DNA of 43,105 bases from Acanthamoeba lenticulata. Lineage: Eukaryota; Discosea; Longamoebia; Acanthamoebidae. The notes beneath the pieces were generated by a model. That model did no database searches and was not told the DNA's origin. It was given only the letters and a program-made list of their open reading frames with translations. Below, in pieces: positions 1-11,008 of this stretch (position 1 is its first letter; every line of letters starts with the position of its first letter). Location: the NCBI GenBank assembly GCA_002179805.1, contig NAVB01000347.1, forward strand, positions 1 through 43,105, in the 5' to 3' direction. The translations under genes were made by a program, and so were the position numbers.

Positions 1-489
1 ATGTCGTCCACTCCCAAGAAGACCGGTGGCAAGGCTCCCGCCTCCAAGAAGCCCGCCGAGACCGTCGAGGGCGCCGAGAAGAAGGCCGCCCCGAAGAAGG
101 CCCCCGCCACCAAGAAGGTGGGCGTCAAGAAGGCCGCCGGTGAGGGCGCCAGCAAGAAGTCCAAGGGTGCCGCCAAGAAGAACTACGCCTCGTACTCGAC
201 CTTCATCTACAAGGTGCTCAAGCAGGTCCACCCGGACACTGGTATCTCGAACAAGGCCATGGCCATCATGAACTCGTTCGTCAACGACATCTTCGAGAGG
301 ATCGCCCTCGAGGCTGGCCGTCTTGCGCGCTACAACAAGAGGAACACCATCAGCTCGCGCGAGATTCAGACTGCCGTTCGTCTCCTCCTCCCTGGTGAGC
401 TTGCCAAGCATGCCGTGTCTGAGGGCACCAAGGCCGTTACCAAGTACCAGTCGAGCCTCGGTTCTACCGCTGCCTCGCAGGACGACTAA
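1..489 (+). CDS. Histone H2B
   Basis: Core nucleosomal histone that pairs with H2A to package nuclear DNA. The single exon encodes 162 residues. The C-terminal ~100 residues carry the H2B histone fold, including [20 protein letters not shown], the helix around [20 protein letters not shown], and the end KAVTKYQSS. The first ~60 residues form a Lys/Ala/Pro-rich tail, which makes the protein longer than the roughly 125 residues usual in animals. The window begins exactly at the ATG, so the promoter lies outside. An AATAAA at 551-556 follows the stop by 62 nt. The gene is intronless, as is common for histones, in contrast to its neighbours. It converges on the kinase gene at 847-8755. Confidence 0.97.
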   Translation: MSSTPKKTGGKAPASKKPAETVEGAEKKAAPKKAPATKKVGVKKAAGEGASKKSKGAAKKNYASYSTFIYKVLKQVHPDTGISNKAMAIMNSFVNDIFERIALEAGRLARYNKRNTISSREIQTAVRLLLPGELAKHAVSEGTKAVTKYQSSLGSTAASQDD

Positions 490-550
490 ATCGTCTATCC
501 CTTCTCTATCCATTCTATGTGTACAGTGCGTCTCTCTATTTAACTCGAAG

Positions 551-556
551 AATAAA
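551..556 (+). terminator. AATAAA polyadenylation signal of histone H2B
   Basis: This canonical AATAAA hexamer lies 62 nt after the H2B stop codon, a good distance for a short 3' UTR. It implies a polyadenylated H2B mRNA. I did not see an animal-type histone stem-loop between the stop codon and the hexamer. Confidence 0.6.
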
Positions 557-638
557 CGTAAACAAAATACTTCCTATCTTGTCATCTTCTGGGCTGGACA
601 AGTCGGAGACATCTCGTACGTGTAACGGTCAAGATGAA

Positions 639-650
639 TTTTGGCGGGAA
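639..650. promoter_or_regulatory. E2F-like site TTTTGGCGGGAA
   Basis: The sequence TTTTGGCGGGAA matches the E2F/DP consensus (TTTSSCGC with flanking A/T) very well. It sits 150 bp downstream of the H2B stop and 190 bp beyond the kinase stop, so it is not in an obvious promoter. It could serve as a downstream element or be a chance match. Confidence 0.35.
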
Positions 651-846
651 CGCCCTACTCTCCAAGTTGGACCGGTCAGTACGCCAGACAGAGATGTTAC
701 GTCTACTTCATTCTTTGTTTCCATTGATTGTGGTAATAAATAGAATAAATAAAGCGCACACCTTCCCTCGCTGGCGCACACTCTCCGGGAGAGTGGTGCT
801 GTGTACAGTCGCCGCTCGTGGCGGTGCGCATTGGACCAGTCGCTTT

Positions 847-3800
847 TTACTGGTCGCTCTTGTCCCTTGTGCTTGTTGTATCGACGCGAGTAGGAACCAC
901 TTCGAAGCTATCGATGATGCTCGACACGGACTTGGCACGCGGAATCACTGGCCATCCTCGCTCATCCACGTCGCTGGCGTAACTGACTCCGTCGCTGCTG
1001 CTGTAGTCAACTCCTTCAGTTGTTGACAGCAGCTCTGATGCCCGCAGTGAATTCGACCTGCTCCGGTGGTTGCTTTGCTCGGTGTAGAGCTTGATGCCCG
1101 GGAAGGGCCCGTGCACGATGGCCCCCGTCTCGTCCACCGCTACGCCTTCGCCGTCCGGCAGCGCCTCGTTGTAGAACGGCACGCCCGGGAACGGCGCTGC
1201 CTCTGCGCCGCCTCCGCCGTTCTTGCTGGCCCAGAAGGCAGCGATGCTGAACCCATCGTTCTCGCGCCCGGCCGGTTCGAGCGATTGTCGACGAACGAAC
1301 GGCCGCGACGCTCGTCGGCTGCCACGGCGTGACCGTGGCGTGGTGCAGCTCCCATCATCTCCGTCGTCTGATGTCGCACCGGCGCTCGCTCGCTTGTCGT
1401 CCTCGTTGTCGCTGGCCTCCCACTCGCGGTTGGCATCCACCAGCGCCGCCGCAGCGGCCGCGGCCGCGGCTACCGTTAGGTCCTCGGACTCCTCGACCGC
1501 GGAGGAGTCGCTGTGCAGCTCGGGCACCGGAGACGGGCCGTCGTCCTCGGTGAAACTGCTCTCTGACAGCGAGAAGCTGTCGTGCTGTTGTCGTTGTTGT
1601 CGCCACGCGCGACACACAAGCCGTCAGACATGATGATGGCGATGATGATGATGATGAAAAAGGGAAGGGGGGGGGGAGGAGCGAACCCTGTCTGTCTCAG
1701 AGTCGCCGCTCTCGGTCATACAGGAGATGGAGCGGGTGGCCTCGTCGAGACCGCGCTCGAGCAAGAACGGGATGTTGGTGAAGGAGAACCGCCCGAACGA
1801 GTTCATGGCCTTGATCTGGTCGGTCACGGGGATCGCCACGCCGCTGGACGACGGCGACACCCCGTTCTGCTGGCCTCCGTCGGACATCACCGAGCCGCCC
1901 TGGAAGGACCCCATCGACCCCGAGTTGCCATAGATGTCCGTCCGGTCTGCCGATCATGTGCGCCAAGGTTAGACACAACAACGATGACGATGATGCAAAC
2001 GATGACGATGGTGGCGATGATGGCGATGCCGTGCGTACCCCAGAAGTAGCCCGTGTCGTAGGCGTCAGTGGGACGGGGCATGAAGATGCCCGGGTTGTCC
2101 AGCAGCGTCTTCCAGTTGACCCCCGCGAAGAACGGGTGGTTCTTGATCTCGTCCACGGCTGTGGTCACCAAAATAAACACAACAAGAAATCCATAAATTA
2201 ATTATGGTTATGGCCTTTAAGAATGACGAATGGGGTGGGGAAGGGCGGATGCGCACATTTGGTGCCGATGCGCTCGTTGGGGTCCTCGCAGAGCAGTCGC
2301 TTGAGGAGGTCCTTGGCCTCGGGCGAGATCTCGGGCGGGAGCTCCACCCACGGCACGTCTGCATTGAATGGGAGAAAGAGAAGAGGAGATGATCAGACCC
2401 GCGGGCTCGATAAAGACGACGTCGAGAAGGCAAGGGAAGGTTGGGGGGGGGGGCGTACTGCCGCTGAGAATATTCTGGAAGATGGCCTCCGGCGTCTCGT
2501 CGTTGAAGGGCGGGCACCCGGTCAGGAACTCAAACATGATTACGCCCAGCGCCCACCAATCGAGCGGAGCGGCGTGGCCTGTGCCCAGCAGCGCCTCCGG
2601 TGCCTGTTGATGAAATCGTCAGCCCTAATGCCGCTCACCAGCTACAAAGACAAGAATGGCGGCGGGATGGGGAAGAGGGAGGGCTGGACCAAGTAGTCGG
2701 GGGTGCCGACGACGCGGCGCGATGAGCGTGTGTTGCGGCGTGACGAGCGCGTGAGGCTCCGCTCGGCGACCGGCGACGGCGGCGGGTTGAGCACCGGCGC
2801 CGTCGAGGCCGAGGGGCCTGGGACGGGGACGCCCGTGTTGGCGGTCGACGCGGATGATGGATGGCCGATCATCACAAAGTCGCTCGTGGCGCTCATCAAG
2901 TTGTCGTCCTCATCCTCATCCTCGGACTTGCGCGTCGTCGAGACCGAGTCGTCGAGCAGGCCCAGGTTGCTCAGCCCAAAGTCCGTCAGCTTCACATGCC
3001 CGTCATTCCCGACCAGCATATTATCCGGCTATAATTGACCACACAAAAAGAAATAATTATTAGTAAAAATCATCTTGAAAATGGAATAAAGGAGCCGACC
3101 TTGAGGTCACGGTGGATGATGTCGCGGGCGTGGAGGTACTCGAGGGCGAGGACGGTCTCGGCGATGTACTGCCGCGTCATGTTCTCGTCAAAGTAGCCCA
3201 GGTTCTGGAGGAGCGACGCCAGATCGCCTCCATTCAGGTACTCCATCACGAGGTACAGGTATTTCTGCACGTGCCGTACGGACGGACGGGCGTCAGTCTC
3301 ACCACACAGGACGATCAACGCCCACATGACCGAGGCCGTGAAGGCCGGGGCGGGCGGGGCGAGAGGCGCACCTCAGACTGGAAGGCATAGTAGAGCTTGA
3401 CGACGAAGGAGTTGTTGTTGCCGGCCATGATGTCGCGCTCGGCCATGACGTGCTCCACCATGTTCTTGCGCACCATGTCGTCCTTCTTGAGCATCTTGAT
3501 GGCGTACACGTCACCCGTCTTCTTCTTGCGCGCCAGGTACACCTTTCTGCTCCGTGCCCCATCATCGTTGACGTGTTTAGTTCGCGCGTCGGCGCGAGGA
3601 GGAGAAAGAAGGAGAAAGAAGCGTACCCAAAGGCACCGCGGGAGATCATCTTGATCTTCTCAAAGTCCTCGATGGTGGTCCGACTCGGACCGCTGATGCT
3701 GTTGGACCGCTGCCGCCGCGACATGGGTGTATGCTGCTCGCGTCGTCGCTCGGCCTCGGCATCGTCTCGTCGCGTCGGCGCCGGGGAGTTGGGCACCTGC

Positions 3801-6800
3801 GTGCGTTGTGTGTGTGTGTGTGTGGCCACGTCTCAGCGAGGTGCCACATCATGACGACCACGACCCAGCGGGTTGACACGTACGTCGACGACCTCGCTGT
3901 CCTTGCTGCGGTGGCCGTTCTTGCCGCCAAAGATGGAGAGAATGCGGAGGAGACCGGTCTTGTTCTTCTCCGGGTCGGACTTGGACTTGGTGAGCGGGTT
4001 GGCCGCCCCACCGGGCATGTGCGCCCCGGTCAAGTCCAACGACGACGGCGGCGTCTTGGGTGGCGGCGGTGGGCACGTCGAAAGCTCATCGAGCTGCGTT
4101 GCCAGCGGCAAGTCAATACATGTGCTCTGTCTCGCACAACAGACCTCTATCCCGGCAAAAGGCGGGGAGGCGCACCATTTTGGCCAAGCGCTTGCCGAAG
4201 GTGACTTGCTTGACGTCGCCCTTGGTCAGGCCCTCAAGCTCGAACAGGAGCTCCGAGATGTGTATGTCCAGCGTCGCGTCCTCGAACTTGTCGAGCGCGC
4301 GCCTGATCACCGAGTGGAGAGAGAGGCGAGGAAGAAGGTCAGCGCCAACACGATGGTGAAAAAAATGGCGGTGGAGGGAAAGAAGCCGGGTCCTCAGAGA
4401 CACGCAAAATAAGTTGTCGACATTGTGTTGTGACTTCAGTATTAGCATAGGATTTGATTTATCATCAACGGACCGGCGGCGACCAGCGACTGAGAGGGAG
4501 GAATGGTGAGGGGAGGGGAAGCGCACTTGGCAAGGTCGATGATGGCCGCCAGCGAAACGCGCGGGGTTCGCGGGCTGATCGAGGGCCTGAATCGATCCAG
4601 ACAAACGACGTGTTAGAACAAAATAAAGAAAAATGATCTAAAAAAACGAACAGTGGGAGAGGAGGGGGAGGGAAAAGTACTCGCTCATCTCGGTGAGGTC
4701 GGACATGATCTGGGAGAGGAGCTGGATCTTCCTGTCGGGCGAACATCGGTCTCGTTCGCACTTTTGGAAGATGAGCTGACAGTACGTGTTGTGCTCCGTC
4801 AACTGCAAACAAACACATGTCAGACGAGGAGTCCCAGGCGGAGATGAGAACAAAAAAATGCAAGCGAGTAAGTGGCATACCAGGTCGGCTTGGATCTCTT
4901 CCTCGCACAGTCGGCACACGACGTAGGTCCGCTTCTTTCGACGCGAGCCAGATCGCGGGGTGCCAGAGGTGCTCGAGCTGCCCGAGCTCAACGAGGGCGA
5001 GACAGGCGCCGATCGCGCATGATCGCCCGAGTAATGGATGCCTTCGCCCAGCAGGGGTGAGGACTGGACCTGGTGCAGGCCCTTGGTCGCCAATAGGGGC
5101 ACTGCGGGGACAACAACTCCTATAAATGAGCCCCACTTCATACAAGCAAACGGGCCAGTAGCCAGCGGGTACGTACCCGGAGGGTTGGAGTTGCGGCGCA
5201 GAGAGGACTCGAGCGTGGACGAAGCCCGGTGCAGACCAGACGAGTCCTTGCCCGCGGGCGATGGAGACTGAGGAGCGGCATCGGTAGGAGTCTTGGCCGG
5301 ACGCACAAGGACGGCGTTGGCCGAGTTGATGAGCGCTTTGTGCGCGTGGTCGTCTCCCGCCAGCGCCGCGACGCGCGTCTTTTTGGTGGACAGCGGCTGC
5401 GACTCGTCCGGCGGCGAGGGTGTGGGCGACGGGGCGGCCGACTTCCCGCTACGCGGCGTCGTCACGATCGGCGTGCCGGGCGCAGACCCTTCCCGCGGCG
5501 AGTGAGCGGGCGAAGTGCCCCGCGGCGACACGCGGCCAAGCTTGGAGGGCTCGCGCTGGAGCTTGAGCTCTGTCGGCGTGACCTTCTTGGGCGCCTCGGC
5601 GTCGGGCAACTCGTCTTGTCGAGGCTCTGGCTTGACGTCCGACTTGCCACTGCTGCTGCTACTTTCCTCCTCGACCTCCTCCACCATGACAGCCTGCCAA
5701 AGCCAAGGCACCGGCACCGTGAGCACAGGGAGAGCGCGAGAACCAGGCATTGTGGGAAAGAGAAAGGAAGAAGCGCACCTCAGAGCTGGGGGTGATGGTG
5801 CCCACCTCTACCACGAGCGAGAGCGAGCCGCCCACCGCGCCGGCGAGCAGCGTGCACATGGACATGAGGGCAGCCTGGCAAAAGGGCTTGTCCTTGCTGT
5901 CCACATGCTACGAAGTGGTGACGGACCAACGCAAGACGGCCACGTTAGCATCCTCGGACAGAGGCACGGCAGTTTGGGACGAGAGGAACATACCCGTGGC
6001 ACCGAAAACTCAGAGGACACGCTGAGCGTACGCGAGTGGTGGCCGACCATACGCGAGCACGGAGAGAACAGGAAGAGCAGCCGCTGGGCCAGCTTCTTGC
6101 TCTCTGAACATTTAAAAATAAGAAAAATTTAAGAATTCAATACATCGAACATAAAATGCGCAAGTGTGGGGCTGTGCGTACCTCCGTGCGATGTGTGGAT
6201 GATAGATTGGATGTCCTCGATCACGTACATACACTTACCCCCTTCCTTCAGTTCCTCGAGAGGCATGGCGAGGATGCGCTCCGCGATCCGCAGGACACGA
6301 TCCAGGTTCTCCTTCGTGGTCTTTTGTTTCTCCGGCTCGAATCCCTTGCTCCGAATGCCTGGCCGTCCACGGTCAGCACACGACATAACACGACACGGCC
6401 TGGGGGCGGGGATCACCTTTGAGCAGCTGTACGATCTCCTCGTCGACCTGTTTCTTGGTGGCCTCGAGGCGCGCCTCGAAATTGAAGGTCGAGAGCGTGA
6501 GCGATCGCGCCCGCTGAATATCGTCCACCCGCTCCACGCGCTGGGCGGCCTTCTCCTGTTGTTGCTGCTGTTGCTGCTGGGCGGCCTTCTCCTCCTTGGC
6601 TGCTCGCTTGGCCTCCTGCTTGCGTGCCTTGCGTGCCCGCTTCTCGCGCTGGTGATCCTCGTCACGAAGCTGCTGCTTCTCCTTGGCGGACAGCGGCGAG
6701 GTGTTGGCCGGCGCCGACGCGGCCAAGCTCCGCTCACGGTCGAGCTCGCTGACGTTGCTGGGATCCTCGTCCTCGTATTGGAAGATGTCGTCCAAGGCCA

Positions 6801-8755
6801 CTTTGCGCGCGACAGCGCGCGGCGAGGCCGACGCCCGCTCGCTCCCGCTCCGCTTCTTGTGGCCAAAGGGCGAGCTCTCCAGGCTCATAAAGTTCTTCAG
6901 CTCGCTGCTGTTTTTCCGGATGTGGTAGTTTGTCTTTCGTATGTGGCTAGGAGGAGGAAAGGGCAGGCCACAACAAGCACACCACCTGAGTCAGCCAGGC
7001 GGGACCAAACAGGACAACGCGGAATCGATCCCCGCCTTGCCTTTTTCCACTTCACATAAAGTCATAGACTACAGAAAAAGAGAGGAAAGAAGGAAGGGTG
7101 TGGGTACTCTTCGATGGAGGAGAGGGAAGTCGTGAGGCCCGACTGCTGGGCTGCTTCGCTGAGCGCCCGGAACCAATCCTGGAATTCCTCCCGCGTCTCG
7201 GCGTAGAGGAAGAACGTGGGCAGGCCTGCATAGTCATTGAGCGACATGATTGTTAACAACGGGCGAGACAACGACAATGGGCCAAGCGTGGCCAACGATA
7301 CCCTTGAAGGCCTCTGGTCGGATTTCCATACAAAAGTTGATCTCCCGCTCGGGGGCCGCCCGAACCACGCTGCCCCGCAATGGAACAATGCCTACCGGCT
7401 CGTTGGACTTGAGGCGTGTGTGCATCGTCAGTCGCCAGTCCATACTGTGTTTAAGGTGGGAGTCGCAAATGCTGTACCTCTTTCTCTCGCATGTAATAGA
7501 GCAGGCGGTCGCACAGCACGAACCAGCGCTGCAGAACGACACGACAACGACGGACAGGTGAGATACGATGGGACGATAAAGCCAACGGTGATGCAACGCA
7601 CAAGAACGAAATAGAGAAAAGAAAAAAAAAAGGTAGAAAGAAGATAAAGGCCAGGAAGAGATGAGATGCGGCGCGCCCTACCTTTCTCCAGCTGCGGACC
7701 ACATGTCCCTCCTTCCACAAGAACCCAGCTTTATCCGGGTTGGAGAAGGAAAATCGGCCAGGCTGCGCATAACAAGCAAAGAGGAGTTGTTAGGAGTTGT
7801 TTTTCAAAAAAAAAAAAAAAAGTGCTTAAACAGGAAATCACAACCAAGAATATGAAAAAGGCAAAGGCAGAGTCTAAAACAAGCTTCGGTTCCATGACAA
7901 CGGATCGGGTCGTACATTTATGCTAGGATCGAGCCAGCGCTTAAGGATCTTGCTCCGGGCGATGCTGTCCACTTTGAGCACGTCCATAAGGTATTTGTCT
8001 AGCAGACCCTTGCGCTCCGAGATGACCTTAGGGTTGGTGGACGAATTGCGGAAGAAGTTGTGATGTTTGCCCGGCAGATGGGGCAGCCGGTCCCGCTCGT
8101 TAGGAAACATCTCGCGCAACTGCAGAGTGTGGGTGTGGAACATCGGATGCAGCGTCACCCAGAAGGTCAGCTCTCCTCTACCAACACAAAAAGCCACACA
8201 CTGGCTGCCACGAGCGTGGCGGAGACGATAGGCGCAAAGAGTACAACAGACCAAGAACAACCACCCGTCGACGCAACCAAACAACACACGTGGGGATGGG
8301 AACCAGTCCATGACACCGCAAGTAATGACGGCAACCAAAAAATGGTTGGCCCGACACGACCACAGAACAATAAAACTATAAATATAAATATAAAAATAAA
8401 AAACGACCTACAAAGAGGGAGGGGCTAGTGTGCACCTTGGCGTCGAGCTCAGAGAACTGGTTATATCGCCTAAACACTTTCCACTTTTTTCGCCCGTCGC
8501 GCACAGTAATGAGGTAGGCCTGTAGTAAATTTGAAGAAGATGAGATGAAACTCTTAGATGGTGCGCTCCAGAGATCCTGACAAAGGAGCGCATAAAGAGG
8601 AAAGGTGTGCGCACCGCAAAAGGCGCAAAAGAAGAATCAAGTCTGATTTCATATCCGGTGACAACCAGCTGCAGTCTTGGCTCTGACAGGGAGGAATTCC
8701 CATTTTCTCCTGCGTGTCCGCGAGGGGATCGCTTGGGTGACGATTTAACTTCCAT
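847..8755 (-). CDS. PX-PH-zinc finger AGC kinase, IRE/Rim15/Greatwall branch (multi-exon)
   Basis: Predicted Ser/Thr kinase of about 1,730 residues in some 26 exons. The start is the ATG at 8755. A PX domain (~30-140) runs across three exons with clean phase-0 joins: 8755-8615, 8519-8436 and 8119-7916. It contains [16 protein letters not shown], then LPHLPGK and [15 protein letters not shown] domain (~155-255) includes [33 protein letters not shown] and [15 protein letters not shown]-rich helical stretch (6420-6950), an IRE-type conserved helical region (5993-6360) and a disordered Ser/Pro region follow. A CxxC...H...C zinc finger ([12 protein letters not shown], then LTEHNTYC) precedes the kinase domain (~1045-1395), as in plant IRE kinases. 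The kinase has a glycine loop ending [29 protein letters not shown] and APEALLG. The PH-to-middle join (GA|C, 7100/6949) keeps frame, which supports one gene. The exact borders of several exons and the last ~240 residues are less certain. Role inferred: phosphoinositide-targeted kinase in nutrient, polarity or cell-cycle signalling. Confidence 0.85.
1631..1657. repeat. ATG/GATGAT-type trinucleotide repeat
   Basis: A short imperfect run of GAT/ATG units lies just outside the last exon of the kinase gene, in a presumed intron, beside an A-rich and G-rich tract (1658-1680). Confidence 0.7.
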
Positions 8756-9350
8756 TCCAGAAAATGTGCCTTCAAGTAGATCGATTGTTGAATTGGCGCC
8801 AACCAGTTGGCTTCCTTCACGCGTCGTGTCGCGCCCAACGAAGGGCGGCTGTTTTTTGCTTCACGCTTTCGTTGGCCAAGCGTCGTCCTCTGCCTTCCCT
8901 CTCTTCACCTCTCTTGGCAGCTGCTTTTCAACGATCTCAGCGCGAACCTCCTTCTCTTGTCTTGCAGTCTTCCTTTTCTTTCGAGGTTTTTGGAGCCAAA
9001 ACACCGAAACTGCGGAGCGGGAAATCTGCAAACCCCCATTTTGTCGGGTTCGACAGATGAAGCCCACTCGCGGACTTTTTTGCTATTCCGCGCCGGCCCA
9101 GCGCCACACACAACCACGGGGACCTCACCACTTGGGCGTCGTCGAAGAGAGAGAAGGGTTGTATTTTGAGCACACGCGGGACACGGGGCGGACAAATGGT
9201 ACAAACTGGACCCGCCGTGGAGGCGCCGGTGTGCCACAAAAGACAGAAGAAGTACAGGCGCATTTATAACTTACGTCGTGCTGGGCTCCCTTTAGCCTCG
9301 GACTCCCTGAAGCCAAGCAGCGCGCGTCACACAAGTCAACACAACGCCTC
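8756..9350. other. Intergenic region upstream of the PX-PH kinase gene
   Basis: These 595 bp lie between the kinase start (8755, minus) and the capping protein stop (9351, minus). They should hold the kinase promoter and 5' UTR and the capping protein 3' UTR. Several frames are open but none resembles a protein. A perfect 10-bp palindrome, TTGGCGCCAA, sits at 8793-8802, 38 bp upstream of the kinase ATG. No RNA gene was recognised. Confidence 0.5.
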
Positions 9351-10765
9351 TTAGGCAAGAAAAGCCAAGGCAAGGTCAAAGCATTCACGCACCCTCGTAG
9401 CCGCAGCCTTGCCGCCGGCATCACCGCCAGACTTGTAGTTCTGGATCTTCGTCCAGTCGATCTTGGTACGGGTGATGGGAAGCACTCTCCTCAGGGCCTT
9501 GAAGGTGGTGTCGCCCATGGTGTTGTAGCTCGTCTCCAGCGACTTGTGGAAAGCAGACTCGGCCTTGTCAATCGCCTTCACGGCGGCATCAGCCAGGCTG
9601 CGGGCATCCTGCAGGAGGGCGAAAGCGAAGAGTAAGTCACGTGTGCGCCAGGCCTGTGAGAGTAAAGAGGGAAACGTAAAACTTACGTTGCCAGAGGCGC
9701 TGATCTTGACGGGGGTCTCAGTGTTGAGCTGAACGTTACCGTCCTCATAGTAGTGGACGTTCACCTTCAGCACACCCGAAATGTCGACGTTGCCACCGCT
9801 GGGGGAGAACTTGCAAGTCCACACAGCCCTCCAGCGACCGTTCCTGTCCATCGAAGCGAGGAAATTAAGGATGATGGGCGAACCTCAAATTTGAAGTTCG
9901 ATTTTGAGGGGGGAGGGGTACCAGAAGTTGTTGGGGTTGAACCTCGCGGAGGAGATGCAGACAGTAATGACAACAGAGCTGCCCTCCTTCTTGCCGTAAA
10001 TGGTGGCAGTACCGTTTTGGTAGTGTTCGTTGGTGTATTCAGTGGCCTTGTCATCAAAGGCAGCCCTACAGCATTCAATGATTAGCCTCCCTGCCAATCA
10101 AAGAATGGGAGGAGGGGAGGGGGTGACAAACCTGAAAGCCTCGACGCTGTTGTCGAGCTCACCACCGATGGGGCGGGAGCCAGTGACCTCCTGCAAGGAT
10201 GCAAAATGGGTTACACGACGGTTGATTTGACGAGAAAGAAGAGAAGAAGAAGAAGAAGAAGGTCCAATACCTGACGGATGTGGTCGAAGTGAACCACCTG
10301 ACGGCCGCGAGGGTCGAGGTACTCACCGTTGCCAACCTCGCCGAACTTGGTAATGAGGAACTTGTGGGCATTACCGGGGGACGAGACCTGGAGCATTTGA
10401 TCGGTATTGTACTCCCTGAAAGTCGCAGGGGCCGAATCGTTAAGGATCGACTCGTCTTGAAGCAGGCCGCGAACATCTGCATGGGTTGTTGGTGAACACC
10501 AGTTGGGTTACTTGGTGTCCCTAGTGTGCCAATTGCAGCCGCAACAAGCTGCAGTTTGCGAGGCTAATGAAAAGCGCGCTTACAGTGTCCCATGCTCCTC
10601 TCATGGGAACCAAATAAAATAAATCAAATAAAGAGTTGGTAAATGCGCTCTCTTATGGATGCAGAGCTGATTACCTGTCACAACCTCCATGAACTCGCCG
10701 GGGGGCGAGTTCAAGAGGAAGTTGGTCACGATTTCCACAATCTCCTCCTGAGTAATGTCCGACAT
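9351..10765 (-). CDS. F-actin-capping protein subunit alpha (multi-exon)
   Basis: Alpha subunit of the heterodimeric capping protein that binds actin filament barbed ends and blocks subunit exchange. The ATG at 10765 begins MSDITQEEIVEIVTNFLLN. Later exons encode HKFLITKFGEVGNGEYLDP, RPIGGELDNSVEAF and VNVHYYEDGNVQLNT, and the C-terminal hallmark MGDTTFKALRRVLPITRTKI, followed by DWTKIQNYKSG near the stop. I count about six or seven exons and a protein near 285 residues, the usual family length. The C-terminal tail is somewhat extended after the conserved block. The beta partner is not in this window. It is separated from the glycosyltransferase gene by 243 bp of divergent promoter. Confidence 0.95.
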
Positions 10766-11008
10766 GGCGCAGGCTAATCAAAATGTGTGAGGCTCGAAGT
10801 TCAAGCCAGCTGACGACCCGTGTTGTCGCGCTCGAGTTGTGTCGGCACCACGAGAACCTATTTGCCTTGGAGCCAATCGATGGCCGTCTCTGGTTTCGTC
10901 CAGTACGATTGAAGCTTTGAATTCATCCAGAGCCGAGAAAATAGCAAAAGAAAAAAACCTCCACGACGGATATTGTTTTGTTGTGTGAAAGGGCAAGCGG
11001 GCGCCGTC

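Larger units (their letters stand above)
490..846. other. Convergent intergenic region between H2B and the kinase gene
   Basis: This 357-bp spacer holds the 3' ends of two convergent genes and no convincing coding sequence. It contains plus-strand AATAAA hexamers at 551-556, 735-740, 744-749 and 748-753, and an E2F-like site at 639-650. The later hexamers are too far from H2B to be its obvious signal. No clear minus-strand AATAAA was seen for the kinase gene. Confidence 0.6.

Noticed and set aside
6166..7059. Plus-strand frame of 297 codons with a long Leu run
   Set aside because: It is the complement of the Gln/Glu/Lys-rich exon of the PX-PH kinase. The minus-strand reading has splice-consistent domains.
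7062..8755. PX-PH segment as a separate gene, such as a phospholipase D or sorting protein
   Set aside because: The exon ending at 7100 (GA) joins in phase to the exon starting at 6949 (C), and no stop or terminator lies between, so one gene is simpler. It was kept as the main way to refute the fusion.
9046..9056. GGTTCGA-like string as a tRNA B box
   Set aside because: The match is incomplete and there is no paired acceptor stem or A box at the right distance. No tRNA was found in the window.
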